Assembly (NCBI RefSeq): GCF_019749955.1
Contig: NZ_JAIEPC010000077.1
Coordinates: forward strand, 1 to 43,723
From: Sphingomonas sp.
GTDB lineage: Bacteria > Pseudomonadota > Alphaproteobacteria > Sphingomonadales > Sphingomonadaceae
Reading direction: 5' to 3'
Length of the DNA stretch: 43,723 bases
Position 1 is the first letter of the stretch. Each line of letters begins with the position of its first letter. The notes beneath the pieces are model-generated. The model did no database searches, was not told the origin of the DNA, and saw only the letters and a list, made by a program, of their open reading frames with translations. Both the position numbers and the translations under genes were made by a program. Below are positions 1 to 8,934 of the stretch, piece after piece.

Positions 1-684
1 GGTTCTTTGCGTCGGGACATATGGGATCTCCTCTTTACCCATTATACCCACCCACACACGGAAATCCTGACAGGCCCTGCCGGGCATCATCGGCAGCACC
101 GGCTGTTCGCGGTCAAGCGCCTGAATCTGCGACTTCTCATCGACGCACAGTACCAAGGCATGGGTCGGCGGCGAAAGATAAAGGCCGATGATATCCCTAA
201 CTTTATCGACAAACAGCGGGTCGCTCGACAGCTTGAACGTCTCCGCCCGGTGCGGCTGCAACCCGAAGGCGGTCCAGATGCGGCGGATCGTCGTGTGCGA
301 GTGGCCCACCGCCGACGCCATCGAGCGGATCGACCAATGCGTTGCATCGGCGGGCAGCGTCTGAAGCGTCCGTTCGATCACAGCGGCAACCTCGTCGTCG
401 CTGATCGTGCGCGGCCGACCCGAACGCGGTTCATCGAGCAGGCCATCGATCCGGTTCTCAAGAAAACGCCGCCGCCACTTGCCGACCGTGGTCTCGCAAA
501 TGCCCAACCGCTCCGCCACGACCTTGCTCTGCTCACCCTCGGCGCAGGCCAGGATAATCCGGCAACGCTCCGAAAGCGAGCGGGCCACACGATGACGCCG
601 AACCTGACGCTCCAGATAGAAACGCTCGTCATCCGACAACACCAGCGCCGCCATCGGACGGCCCTTCGCAAACCTGTTCGCCAT
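1..684 (-). CDS. IS630-family transposase, partial (runs off left edge)
   Basis: The minus frame opens at an ATG at 684 (MANRFAKGRPMAALVLSDDE) and stays open to the window edge, 228 codons. It starts with a helix-turn-helix region (SERCRIILACAEGEQSKVVAERLGI, split here by position), followed by WRRRF, a DEPRSGRPR linker, a second HTH-like part (SHTTIRRIWTAFGLQPHR) and the first catalytic Asp of the DDE domain in LVLCVDEKSQIQALDR. This is the normal order for IS630/Tc1-type transposases. After MMPG, at about position 75, the residues (RACQDFRVWVGIMGKEE) no longer match what the family normally has there, an RRTHDY-like motif, so the gene may be truncated or joined to other DNA near the edge. 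The remaining catalytic Asp/Glu residues are not in the window. Family call is firm; intactness is unknown. Confidence 0.85.
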   Translation of the reverse strand, partial: MANRFAKGRPMAALVLSDDERFYLERQVRRHRVARSLSERCRIILACAEGEQSKVVAERLGICETTVGKWRRRFLENRIDGLLDEPRSGRPRTISDDEVAAVIERTLQTLPADATHWSIRSMASAVGHSHTTIRRIWTAFGLQPHRAETFKLSSDPLFVDKVRDIIGLYLSPPTHALVLCVDEKSQIQALDREQPVLPMMPGRACQDFRVWVGIMGKEEIPYVPTQRT

Positions 685-961
685 CAGGCCCTCCTATCAC
701 GAAAGACCCAGCTTATAATATTACGAACTTCAGGTCCAGGTCACTAGTTTCAGTTTTGAATGGATTGTAGCGCATATCAGGGCGCCTGCCGTGTTAGGGG
801 CTCGCAAAAGGCGCTCGCGCGGAATGGGTCGAAATCGCTTTGACTATGCGGAAAACGATGGAGGGCGGCCATCCGTTCACTGTTGCTGGGCCGCTAACTC
901 GCTATTCGGCTACCCCCCACAAACACTCGCCTCAAACCCCAACCCATGCTACCGGCCCGCC
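685..961. other. IS flank and ABC-F upstream region
   Basis: This stretch separates the transposase start from the ABC-F start. The part to about 760 is AT-richer and should hold the right end of the IS630-type element, but the other end lies outside the window, so inverted repeats cannot be matched. The ABC-F frame stays open upstream to 791, but the codons before 962 show no family similarity. Confidence 0.4.
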
Positions 962-2824
962 ATGCTCAACCTCAACGGCATCACGGTGCGCCTTGGCGGG
1001 CGGACGATCCTTGACCGCGCGACGGCGGCGCTCCCTCCGCGCAGCCGTGTCGGGCTGATCGGGCGCAATGGCGCGGGCAAGTCGACGCTGATGAAGGTCA
1101 TGATCGGCGCGATCGATCCCGATGAGGGCGAGATCGAAATGCCGCGCAAGACGCGGATCGGTTATCTGCAACAGGAAGCGCCGCACGGCACCGCGACCCC
1201 GCTCGAAACCGTGCTCGCCGCCGATACCGAGCGTGCCGCGCTGCTCGCCGAGGCCGAGCATTGCCACGATCCCGATCGCATCGCCGAACTCTACGAGCGG
1301 CTCGAGGCGATCGATGCCTATACGGCGGAGGCGCGCGCGGCGAAGATCCTCGTGGGTCTCGGCTTCGACGACGAAATGCAGGCGCGCCCCCTCGACAGCT
1401 ATTCGGGCGGGTGGAAGATGCGCGTGGCGCTCGCCGCGCTCCTCTTTTCCGAACCCGATCTGCTGCTGCTCGACGAACCGTCGAACCACCTCGATCTCGA
1501 AGCGTCGCTATGGCTCGAAAATTTCCTCAAAAGCTATCCGGCGATGATGGTCGTGATCAGCCACGAGCGCGACTTGCTCAACAATGTCGTCGACAACATC
1601 CTCCATCTGGAGGGCGGCAAGGTGTTCCTCTACCCCGGCGGCTATGATGATTTCGAGCGCCAGCGCGCCGAACGCATTGCCCAGCTCGCCGCCGCGCGCG
1701 CCAACCAGGATGCGCAGCGCGCCAAGCTGCAGGATTATGTCGCGCGCAATTCCGCCCGCGCCTCGACCGCGAAACAAGCGCAGTCGCGGATGAAAATGCT
1801 GGCGAAGATGCAGCCGATCGCGGCGATGGCCGAGGACCCGACGCTGAGCTTCGACTTCCCGAGCCCTGAGCCACTGCGCCCGCCGCTGGTGACGCTCGAC
1901 ATGGCGGCGGTGGGGTATAGCGAAAAGCCGATCCTCCAGCGGCTCAACCTGCGGCTCGACCCCGACGACCGGATCGCGCTCTTGGGTCGCAACGGCAATG
2001 GCAAGACCACGCTTGCCCGCCTGCTCGCGGCGCAATTGCCCGCGATGGAGGGCGACATGTCGAAATCGGGCAAGATGCGCGTCGGCTATTTCACGCAATA
2101 TCAGGTCGAGGAACTCGACGGCGCCGACACCCCGCTCGAACACATGACCCGGTCGATGGACGGCAAGTCGCCTGCGGCGGTGCGCGCGCAGCTCGGGCGG
2201 TTCGGCTTTTCGGGGATGAAGGCGACGACCAAGGTCGGATCGCTCTCGGGCGGCGAGAAGGCGCGGCTCGCGCTCGCGCTCATCACCCGCGACGCGCCGC
2301 ACATGTTGATCCTCGACGAGCCGACCAACCACTTGGACGTCGATGCGCGCGAAGCGCTGGTGCAGGCGCTCAACGATTATTCGGGCGCGGTGGTGGTGGT
2401 GAGCCACGACCGCCACATGATCGAGCTGACCGCCGACCGGCTAGTGCTGGTCGATCAGGGGACCGCGAAGGAATATTCTGGCAGCCTCGACGATTATACC
2501 GACCTGATCCTCGGCAAGAACCAGCCCAAGGGCGGCGGCGAAGGCTTCAAGAAGAAGGACAAGAAGGCGGCAGCGGCGGAGCGCGACCGGATGGCGGCGG
2601 TGAAGAAGGCCGCAAGCGACGCCGAGGCGCGCGTGGTCAAGCTGACGCAGGAGCAAAGCGCGATCGATCTGGCGATGTTCGATCCGTCAAAGGCCGCGCC
2701 TGCGCTGGCGAAGCTAACGATGAGCGACCTGATGAAGCGCCGCGCCGATGTGGCCGAGCAGCTCGAGGCAGCGGAAGCGGCATGGCTGGAGGCAAGCGAG
2801 GCGCTGGAGGGCGTGGCGGCTTAG
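962..2824 (+). CDS. ABC-F family ATP-binding protein (Uup/YheS-like)
   Basis: This soluble protein of 620 residues has two ABC ATPase domains and no membrane segment. ABC-F proteins act on the ribosome in translation or antibiotic protection. Domain 1 has Walker A GRNGAGKS (34-41), signature SGGWKMR and Walker B LLLLDEPSNHLD. A charged linker rich in Arg/Gln follows. Domain 2 has GRNGNGKT (342-349), SGGEKARLALAL and LILDEPTNHLD. The C-terminus is a Lys/Ala/Glu-rich coiled coil after GGGEGFKKKDKK, as in Uup/YheS relatives. The start at 962 (MLNLNGITVR) is chosen because family similarity begins there; an in-frame start at 791 would add 57 unlike residues. The exact subfamily (Uup, YheS or other) is not settled by eye. 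Confidence 0.93.
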   Translation: MLNLNGITVRLGGRTILDRATAALPPRSRVGLIGRNGAGKSTLMKVMIGAIDPDEGEIEMPRKTRIGYLQQEAPHGTATPLETVLAADTERAALLAEAEHCHDPDRIAELYERLEAIDAYTAEARAAKILVGLGFDDEMQARPLDSYSGGWKMRVALAALLFSEPDLLLLDEPSNHLDLEASLWLENFLKSYPAMMVVISHERDLLNNVVDNILHLEGGKVFLYPGGYDDFERQRAERIAQLAAARANQDAQRAKLQDYVARNSARASTAKQAQSRMKMLAKMQPIAAMAEDPTLSFDFPSPEPLRPPLVTLDMAAVGYSEKPILQRLNLRLDPDDRIALLGRNGNGKTTLARLLAAQLPAMEGDMSKSGKMRVGYFTQYQVEELDGADTPLEHMTRSMDGKSPAAVRAQLGRFGFSGMKATTKVGSLSGGEKARLALALITRDAPHMLILDEPTNHLDVDAREALVQALNDYSGAVVVVSHDRHMIELTADRLVLVDQGTAKEYSGSLDDYTDLILGKNQPKGGGEGFKKKDKKAAAAERDRMAAVKKAASDAEARVVKLTQEQSAIDLAMFDPSKAAPALAKLTMSDLMKRRADVAEQLEAAEAAWLEASEALEGVAA

Positions 2825-2897
2825 CGCCGCGTTTCTAGAAATCTTCGGCATGCTCAGCCCCAACGGGCAGCGTGGCATAACGAACAGGGGGAATCAC

Positions 2898-3839
2898 ATG
2901 CCCGGTGGATTGGTTGCGTTGCTCGACGATATCGCCGCAATCGCGAAGATGGCGGCGGCGTCGCTCGATGATGTCGCGGGTGCGTCGGTCAAGGCGGCGA
3001 CCAAGGCGGCGGGGGTGGTGATCGATGATGCCGCCGTCACGCCGACCTATGTCGTTGGCCTGACGCCCGATCGCGAACTGCCGATCATTGGCAAGATCGC
3101 GCTGGGCTCGCTCAGGAACAAGCTCGTCTTCCTGCTGCCCGCCGCGCTGTTGATGAGTGCGTTCGCGCCGTGGTTGATCACGCCGCTGCTGCTGGCCGGC
3201 GGCTCGTATTTGTGTTTCGAGGGCAGCGAAAAAATCCTCCACGTGCTGATGGGCGACCATCATGAAGCCGCTGCCGCGACCATCACCGACCCGAAGGAGC
3301 TCGAAAAGCGCCAGGTCGCAGGCGCGATCCGCACCGACTTCATCCTGTCGGGCGAAATCATGGCAATCGCGCTCGGCACGATCGATCACCAGCCGCTGAT
3401 GACGCAGGCCTTGGCGCTGGTGGCGGTGGCGATCGGCATCACCGCCGGCGTCTATGGCGTGGTCGCGGTGATTGTGAAGATGGACGACATCGGCCTCAAT
3501 CTGGCGAAGCGCAAAGCAGCCGCCACCCGCGCGATCGGGCGCGGGATGGTGAAGACGATGCCGGTGCTGCTCGAAGCGCTGTCGCTGATCGGTACGGCGG
3601 CGATGCTGTGGGTCGGCGGCGGGATTGTCGTGCATGCGCTTGCGGTGTTCGGCTGGCATGCGCCCGAGCAGCTGATCCACGACCTCGGCGCGGGGGCGGG
3701 ACATGCGATGCCCATGGGCGGCGCAGTGGCCGAATGGCTGCTCGGCGCGATTGGTTCGGCGGTGGTCGGGATCGGCATCGGCGCGATGATCGTGGCGGTG
3801 TTGAAGCTGGTGCCGAAGGGGAAGCAGGCGGCGCATTGA
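2898..3839 (+). CDS. DUF808 family inner-membrane protein
   Basis: This is a membrane protein of 313 residues in the DUF808 (YedI-like) family, whose role is unknown. The N-terminus MPGGLVALLDDIAAIAKMAA, the DDAAVTPTYVVGL segment and the FLLPAALLMSAFAPWLITPLL membrane segment followed by CFEGSEKILH are typical of the family. Further hydrophobic helices lie around residues 155-195 and 225-310. The start at 2898 has a G-rich ribosome binding site (cagggggaatcac); an upstream in-frame ATG at 2748 overlaps the ABC-F gene and adds non-conserved residues. The gene follows ABC-F by 73 bases and is followed by a large palindromic repeat. Confidence 0.9.
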   Translation: MPGGLVALLDDIAAIAKMAAASLDDVAGASVKAATKAAGVVIDDAAVTPTYVVGLTPDRELPIIGKIALGSLRNKLVFLLPAALLMSAFAPWLITPLLLAGGSYLCFEGSEKILHVLMGDHHEAAAATITDPKELEKRQVAGAIRTDFILSGEIMAIALGTIDHQPLMTQALALVAVAIGITAGVYGVVAVIVKMDDIGLNLAKRKAAATRAIGRGMVKTMPVLLEALSLIGTAAMLWVGGGIVVHALAVFGWHAPEQLIHDLGAGAGHAMPMGGAVAEWLLGAIGSAVVGIGIGAMIVAVLKLVPKGKQAAH

Positions 3840-3868
3840 GTGGTTATGGCTGAGCGAAGGCCCCAGCC

Positions 3869-3960
3869 CCGTTCGTGCTGAGCTTGTCGAAGCACCGTTC
3901 TTCTGCTTCGAGCGGCTGGCAAAAGAAGGACGGCCCTTCGACAAGCTCAGGGCAAGCGGG
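3869..3960. repeat. Dispersed palindromic repeat A, copy 1
   Basis: The 15-base arms CTGAGCTTGTCGAAG (3878-3892) and CTTCGACAAGCTCAG (3936-3950) are perfect inverted repeats inside a longer imperfect palindrome of about 36 bases per arm. A second copy with the same arms and a different loop lies at 22379-22469. It sits between two convergent genes and would form a strong hairpin in transcripts from either side. Confidence 0.9.
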
Positions 3961-3971
3961 TTTGGGTAGAG

Positions 3972-5150
3972 TTAAGTTACCGCCGCCAGCGCTTCCAAAT
4001 GCGCCTTCAGCGCCGCCGCATTCGTCTCCCAGCTGAACCGCGCAGCGCCTTGCTTCACCCGCTCCGGCAGCGGAGGCACCGCGATCAGCATCCCAATTGC
4101 TTCCGCAAACGCCACCGGATTGCGCGCGGCGATCAGCCCGAAGGCGGGATCGGTCAGCACTTCGCGCGCGCCGCCGATGTCGGGAATGACGATCGGTACG
4201 CCGCAGGCGAGCGCCTCGACCCAGGCATTGGCGAGCCCTTCGGACGCCGACGCCAGCGCCATCACATCGGCGGCGGGCAGCAGGCGCCCCATTTCCGCAT
4301 GCGGTACCGCGCCGAGCAGCCGCACCCGATCACCAAGGCCCAGCGCGGCGATCTGTGCTTCGAGCTTGGCCCGCTCCGGCCCTTCGCCGATGATCAGCAG
4401 CGTGGCTTCGCGGAGCGCCGCCACCGCGCCGACGACAATATCGTGCCCTTTTCGCGGCACCAGCGCGCCAAGCGACATGACAATCGGCCCGTCGATGTCG
4501 AGCGCCGCCTTTGCCTCGCCCCGCGCGACGCCGCCGAAGCGCGCCGCATCGACCCCGGTGTGGTGCACCGCGATGCGATCCTCGGGCATCCCCAGCGCGA
4601 CCATATCGGCCTTCATCGCGGCCGATACCGCGAGCATCCCATCTGCCGCCAGCCCAGCGCGTCGCACTTGTGCGGCGGTGGCCCCCTGCCCCCACAAGTG
4701 AATATCTGCCCCGCGCGCCTTGATCGACACCGGCACGCCGAAATGACTGCCCAGCGCAACGGCGGCGGGGCCGTCGGGGAAGAAAAATTCGGCATCGATC
4801 ACATCGAACGCGAAGTCGCGCCGCACCTCAGCGAGCAACGGCTTCAGCCGCCGCACCAGCGCGCCCGCGTGAAACCGCCCCCCGGTCCCCGGCAAATTGA
4901 CGAAGCGCGGCCGCCGCACGTCGAGCTCGCGCCATGTCTCTTGCGTCGGCACCTCAGCGAACGCACGATAGCGGGCATGGCCCGACAGCGGCCACGGCGG
5001 CACGCCGATCGGCGCAACCACACGCACCTCAACCCCGGGCAGCCTCGACAGGCCGAGCGTCTGCCGCTCGACAAACACCCCGAAATTGGGGCGCGTCGCA
5101 TCGGGGAACAGCGTTGAAAGAGTCAGCACGCGCAGCATCGCGGGCGCCAT
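3972..5150 (-). CDS. Glycosyltransferase family 4 (GT-B)
   Basis: This protein of 392 residues has a two-Rossmann GT-B layout. The N-terminus MLRVLTLSTLFPDATRPNFG and the FVERQ segment are typical of family-4 acceptor domains. The C-terminal donor domain shows VMSLGALVPRKGHD, LLIIGEGPERAKLEA, VRLLGAVPHAEM and the E-x7-E-type motif EGLANAWVEAL ACGVPIV, where the nucleotide-sugar binding glutamates lie. It probably transfers a sugar, perhaps mannose, in exopolysaccharide or glycolipid synthesis; donor and acceptor are inferred only. It starts 24 bases downstream of the mannose-6-phosphate isomerase gene on the same strand, so the two are likely one transcript. The start could be 5150 or the second Met at 5138. 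Confidence 0.9.
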   Translation of the reverse strand: MAPAMLRVLTLSTLFPDATRPNFGVFVERQTLGLSRLPGVEVRVVAPIGVPPWPLSGHARYRAFAEVPTQETWRELDVRRPRFVNLPGTGGRFHAGALVRRLKPLLAEVRRDFAFDVIDAEFFFPDGPAAVALGSHFGVPVSIKARGADIHLWGQGATAAQVRRAGLAADGMLAVSAAMKADMVALGMPEDRIAVHHTGVDAARFGGVARGEAKAALDIDGPIVMSLGALVPRKGHDIVVGAVAALREATLLIIGEGPERAKLEAQIAALGLGDRVRLLGAVPHAEMGRLLPAADVMALASASEGLANAWVEALACGVPIVIPDIGGAREVLTDPAFGLIAARNPVAFAEAIGMLIAVPPLPERVKQGAARFSWETNAAALKAHLEALAAVT

Positions 5151-5174
5151 AGCAGACCGACCGTTAAACTTGCG

Positions 5175-5993
5175 TCAGAGTCGCGTCGCTCCCGAATAGG
5201 CGAACAGCAGGTCACTGCCCGGCTCGGCCTCGACCGTCTCGGCACCCTCGACCAGCACGCATTCGCCCGCCGTGAATGCGACGCCGCCGACGCTCCCCGC
5301 GCCCGCCACCGGGATCAGCCACCCCTGCGTGCCCTCGGGCAGCAGCACCTCCCGCCTACCACCGCGCCAGCGTTCGAGCACAAACTTCGGCCCCTCGACC
5401 AAAATCGTCCGCCCCGGTTCAACCTCCCCCGGCGCCGACGGCGCGACATAAGGGACAAGCTCCGCCACCGCGACCCCGTCCTCCAGATGCAATTCGCGCG
5501 GGCGGCCATAGTCGTAGAGGCGATAAGTCGTGTCGCTGTTCTGCTGCACTTCGATCAAAGTCAGCCCCGCGCCGATCGCGTGGATCACCCCCGAATGCGA
5601 ATAGAAGAAATCGCCCGCCTTCACCGGCTTCCAGTCGAGCAGATCGACGATCGACCCGTCGAGCGCCGCCGCGCGCAATGCGTCCGCGCTGATGGCCGCT
5701 TTCGGCCCGATCGCAATCGTCGAGTCGGGTTCGGCGGCGAGGATCAGCCAGCATTCGTCCTTGCCGCGCGGCAGCCCGCGCTGGTGCGCCTCCTCGTCAG
5801 AAGGATGGTTCTGCACCGACAGTTTTTCGCTGGTGAAGAGATATTTGATCAGCAGATCCGGCTCGCCCGCCGCCTCGAACCACACTTCGCCAACGGGCGC
5901 GGCACCCGGCGCAGGATCGGCAAAGCCCGGCCACAGCGTGTGGTTGCCCCACGGCTTTTCGACGCGGCGAGTGGCGAGCAGGGTAGCGGGCAT
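5175..5993 (-). CDS. manA: Class I mannose-6-phosphate isomerase
   Basis: This protein of 272 residues interconverts fructose-6-phosphate and mannose-6-phosphate, the entry to GDP-mannose. It has the cupin metal site of type I isomerases: KPWG near the N-terminus, SVQNHPSDEEAH supplying Gln and His ligands, a glutamate in KDECW, and GVIHAIGAG with the last His. IEVQQNSDTTYRLYDYGR is the usual following motif. The length fits short bacterial class I enzymes (about 270), not the 390-residue E. coli form. The start at 5993 (MPATLLATRRVEKPWG) is where similarity begins; the frame is open far upstream but antisense to recN and bamD there. It lies upstream of and close to the GT4 gene, and is divergent from bamD. 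Confidence 0.9.
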   Translation of the reverse strand: MPATLLATRRVEKPWGNHTLWPGFADPAPGAAPVGEVWFEAAGEPDLLIKYLFTSEKLSVQNHPSDEEAHQRGLPRGKDECWLILAAEPDSTIAIGPKAAISADALRAAALDGSIVDLLDWKPVKAGDFFYSHSGVIHAIGAGLTLIEVQQNSDTTYRLYDYGRPRELHLEDGVAVAELVPYVAPSAPGEVEPGRTILVEGPKFVLERWRGGRREVLLPEGTQGWLIPVAGAGSVGGVAFTAGECVLVEGAETVEAEPGSDLLFAYSGATRL

Positions 5994-6072
5994 AGCAAGA
6001 ATCTCCGGTCGGGGACGCGTGTAGCGCGAACGCTTGCACCGCGCCAACCGATCCGCTCGCCGCGCGCCACCC

Positions 6073-6108
6073 GAAAAACCCCGCGCGAAAAACCCCGCGC
6101 GAAAAACC
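6073..6108. repeat. Short tandem repeat, 14-base period
   Basis: GAAAAACC occurs three times at 6073, 6087 and 6101; the last two units are identical 14-mers (CCGCGCGAAAAACC). The array is inside the 153-base divergent promoter region between manA and bamD. Confidence 0.8.
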
Positions 6109-6146
6109 ATTGTTCGTGGGGGAAGCGCTCGGCTAATGAAGCGGCA

Positions 6147-6977
6147 ATGCGTATCACCCCGTCCCGCTCCGTCTCGCTCGCGCTGATCGTCGCCTGCGCC
6201 CTTCCGCTCGCTGCTTGCGGTGGCAATCGGTCGAAGGGCGACGTGCCCTATGTCGCGCGCGACGTGTCGACGCTCTATGCCAGCGCGAAGAAATTTCTCG
6301 ATAGCGGGCGTTATCCCGAAGCGGCGACGCTGTTCGACGAAGTCGAGCGCCAGCACCCTTATTCGATCTGGGCCCGCCGCGCGCAGTTGATGAGCGCGTT
6401 CAGCTATTATCTCGACGCCAATTACACCAAGTCGATCGAATCGGCGCAGCGCTTCCTCGCGGTCCACCCCGGCAATCGCGATGCCGCCTATGCCTATTAT
6501 CTGATCGCGCTGTGCTATTATGAGCAAATCTCCGACGTGACGCGCGACCAGAAAATCACCCAGCAGGCGCTCGACGCGCTGGGTGAGCTGTCGCGCCGCT
6601 ATCCGGCGTCGAAATATGCCGCCGACGCGCGGCTGAAGATCGATCTGGTCCGCGATCACCTTGCCGGCAAGGAAATGGAGATCGGCCGTTTCTACGAAAC
6701 GCGCGGCGAATGGCTCGGCGCGACATTGCGCTTCCGCCGCGTCGTCGATGAGTATCAGACGACCACACACACCCCCGAAGCGCTGATGCGGTTGACCGAA
6801 ACCTATCTCGCGCTCGGCGTGCCGGTCGAAGCGAAAAAGGCCGCCGCCGTGCTTGGCGCCAATTACCCCGGCACCAAATGGTATGATCACGCCTACAAGC
6901 TGATCGAGCGCAACGGCGATGTGCGCGAAAAGCGCGAAAAGCGCGTCAAGCCGCCCAAAGAGAAGAAGAGCGCCTGA
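6147..6977 (+). CDS. bamD: Outer-membrane assembly lipoprotein BamD
   Basis: BamD is the essential lipoprotein of the BAM complex that folds beta-barrel proteins into the outer membrane. The 276-residue product begins with a lipoprotein signal (MRITPSRSVSLALIVACALP, then LAAC as lipobox). It continues with tetratricopeptide-type repeats: TLYASAKKFLDSGRYPEAATLFDEVERQHPYS, and AQLMSAFSYYLDANYTKSIESAQRFLAVHP (each written here by its start). The C-terminal IERNGDVREKREKR tail is Lys/Arg rich. The length matches the family (about 245-280). The start at 6147 gives the signal peptide directly; the long open frame upstream is antisense to manA. It is followed after 42 bases by recN, an arrangement commonly seen in sphingomonads. 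Confidence 0.93.
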   Translation: MRITPSRSVSLALIVACALPLAACGGNRSKGDVPYVARDVSTLYASAKKFLDSGRYPEAATLFDEVERQHPYSIWARRAQLMSAFSYYLDANYTKSIESAQRFLAVHPGNRDAAYAYYLIALCYYEQISDVTRDQKITQQALDALGELSRRYPASKYAADARLKIDLVRDHLAGKEMEIGRFYETRGEWLGATLRFRRVVDEYQTTTHTPEALMRLTETYLALGVPVEAKKAAAVLGANYPGTKWYDHAYKLIERNGDVREKREKRVKPPKEKKSA

Positions 6978-7019
6978 CCCTCTTTCGCGGGAAGGCGGCT
7001 TAGGGCAGAGACAAGCGCG

Positions 7020-8684
7020 ATGTTGACCGCGCTTGCCATTCGCGACGTCGTGCTGATCGAAGCGCTCGACCTCGATTTCGGCGCCGGGCTTGGTGTGCTC
7101 ACGGGCGAGACGGGCGCGGGCAAATCGATCCTGCTTGATGCACTCGGTCTGGCGCTCGGCGCACGCGGCGACAGCGCCTTGGTGCGGCAGGGGGCGGCGC
7201 AAGCGGTGGTGATCGCGAGTTTCGATCCGCCCGCCGACGACGGGCCGATTGCGGCGCTGTTCGATGAAAACGGCATCGATCTCGATCGCGGCGAGCCGCT
7301 GCTGATCCGCCGCATCGTCAAAGCCGACGGCGGCAGCCGCGCGTTCGTCAACGATCAGCCTGCCTCCGCCGGACTGCTGCGCGCACTTGGCGGGTTGCTC
7401 GTCGAAATCCACGGCCAGCATGATGATCGCGGGCTGCTGAGCCCCGCTGGCCACCGCGCGCTGCTCGACAGCTTCGGGCGGATCGACACCCGCCCCGCCA
7501 CTGATGCCTGGACCGCGTGGCGCGCCGCCGAAGCCGCGCTCGCCACCGCGCGTGCCGAGCAGGACAGCGCCGCGCGCGACCGCGAATGGCTGGAGCATGC
7601 GGTCGCCGAACTCACCCGCCTCGCGCCCGAACCCGGCGAGGAAGCGACGCTTGCCGATCGCCGTGCCGACATGCAGCGCGGCGAAAAGATCGCGGTCGAT
7701 CTGCAAGTGATTGCCGATCTGCTCGACGGTTCCGACGGTGGTCTCGCCAAGCTGCGGCAGGCCGCGCGGATATTGGAGCGCGTCGCCGACGAGCATGACA
7801 CGCTCGCCGAAGCCCTCGCCGCGATCGACCGCGCGATCAATGACGCCGCGCTGACGCAGGACAAGATCGATGCCGCCGCCGACGCGCTGGCGTTCGATCC
7901 TGCGCAGCTCGAAGCCGATGAGACGCGGCTGTTCGAGTTGCGGGCAGTCGCGCGCAAGCACCGCGTCCAGCCCGACGATCTCGCCGCGCTCGCCGAGGAG
8001 CTCGCCGCCAAGCTAGAGCGGATCGAGGGCGGTGCGGGCAGCATCGCCAAGCTCACCGCGACTGCCAAGGCCGCCGCCGCTGGCTATGACGCCGCGGCCG
8101 CCGCGCTGAGCGCTGCCCGCGTGGAAGCTGCCGAGCGGCTCGACGCGGCAGTGAAGCGCGAACTCGCGCCGCTGAAACTCGACGCCGCGCGCTTCCGCAC
8201 TGTCGTGGCCCCGCTCGGGGCGGAGGGCTGGTCGGGCGCGGGCAAGGACCGCGTCGAATTCGAAATCTCGACCAATCCCGGCGCGCCTTTTGCGCCGCTG
8301 ATCAAGATCGCGAGCGGCGGCGAATTATCGCGCTTCATCCTCGCGCTCAAGGTCAGCCTCGCCGAAGCGGGGAGCGCGGCGACGATGATCTTCGACGAAA
8401 TCGACCGCGGCGTCGGCGGCGCGGTGGCGAGCGCAATCGGCGAGCGGCTGGCCCGGCTCGCCCAGACCACGCAGCTGCTGGTGGTAACGCACAGCCCGCA
8501 GGTGGCGGCACGCGGGAGCCATCACTTGCTGATCGCCAAGAGCCACGACGGGACCGTGACGCGTACGGATGTGCGCACACTGAGCGAGGGAGAACGCCGC
8601 GAGGAAATCGCGCGGATGCTCTCGGGCGCTGAGATTACCGACGAGGCGCGAGCGCAGGCGGTTAGGCTGCTGGAGGCGGCCTAG
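7020..8684 (+). CDS. recN: DNA repair protein RecN
   Basis: RecN is an SMC-like ATPase that acts in double-strand break repair. The product has 554 residues, the normal length. The N-terminus MLTALAIRDVVLIEALDLDF is diagnostic, followed by Walker A GETGAGKS (29-36), LLVEIHGQHDDRGLL, a long Ala/Glu/Arg coiled coil broken near the middle, the signature ASGGELSRFILALK, Walker B TMIFDEIDRGVGG and the HSPQVAARGSHH segment. It follows bamD on the same strand and may be cotranscribed with it. Confidence 0.96.
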   Translation: MLTALAIRDVVLIEALDLDFGAGLGVLTGETGAGKSILLDALGLALGARGDSALVRQGAAQAVVIASFDPPADDGPIAALFDENGIDLDRGEPLLIRRIVKADGGSRAFVNDQPASAGLLRALGGLLVEIHGQHDDRGLLSPAGHRALLDSFGRIDTRPATDAWTAWRAAEAALATARAEQDSAARDREWLEHAVAELTRLAPEPGEEATLADRRADMQRGEKIAVDLQVIADLLDGSDGGLAKLRQAARILERVADEHDTLAEALAAIDRAINDAALTQDKIDAAADALAFDPAQLEADETRLFELRAVARKHRVQPDDLAALAEELAAKLERIEGGAGSIAKLTATAKAAAAGYDAAAAALSAARVEAAERLDAAVKRELAPLKLDAARFRTVVAPLGAEGWSGAGKDRVEFEISTNPGAPFAPLIKIASGGELSRFILALKVSLAEAGSAATMIFDEIDRGVGGAVASAIGERLARLAQTTQLLVVTHSPQVAARGSHHLLIAKSHDGTVTRTDVRTLSEGERREEIARMLSGAEITDEARAQAVRLLEAA

Positions 8685-8737
8685 GGGGCAGTTCGACGGA
8701 AGCGCGGCTGCGGACCCGAACTCACCCCCTCCCCATC

Positions 8738-8843
8738 GTCACCCCGGCCCTGTGCCGGGGCCCACCGCGCAACCCCGGGAGTCGCTCAAGGCTAGATCGA
8801 CCCGCGCGCGGCCAAGTGGGCCCCGGCACAAGGCCGGGGTGAC
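8738..8843. repeat. Large inverted repeat C
   Basis: The arms are 8738-8765 (GTCACCCCGGCCCTGTGCCG, then GGGCCCAC) and 8816-8843, its reverse complement apart from one base and a one-base difference at CCTG/AAGG. The loop is about 50 bases. It lies between recN and the CPT-like gene and resembles GC-rich palindromic elements spread through alphaproteobacterial genomes. It could end recN transcripts. Confidence 0.8.
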
Positions 8844-8934
8844 GAACAGGTCCATGGCAGTTTCCGACAAACTTCCGACGTCGGCCCAACAGATTTTCGC
8901 GCGACAATCCCAATGTTCGGCCATAAATTGCGGC

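Noticed and set aside
5175..7961. A 928-codon open frame on the minus strand
   Set aside because: Only its last 272 codons are a real gene (manA); the rest is antisense to bamD and recN, a result of GC-rich codon bias.
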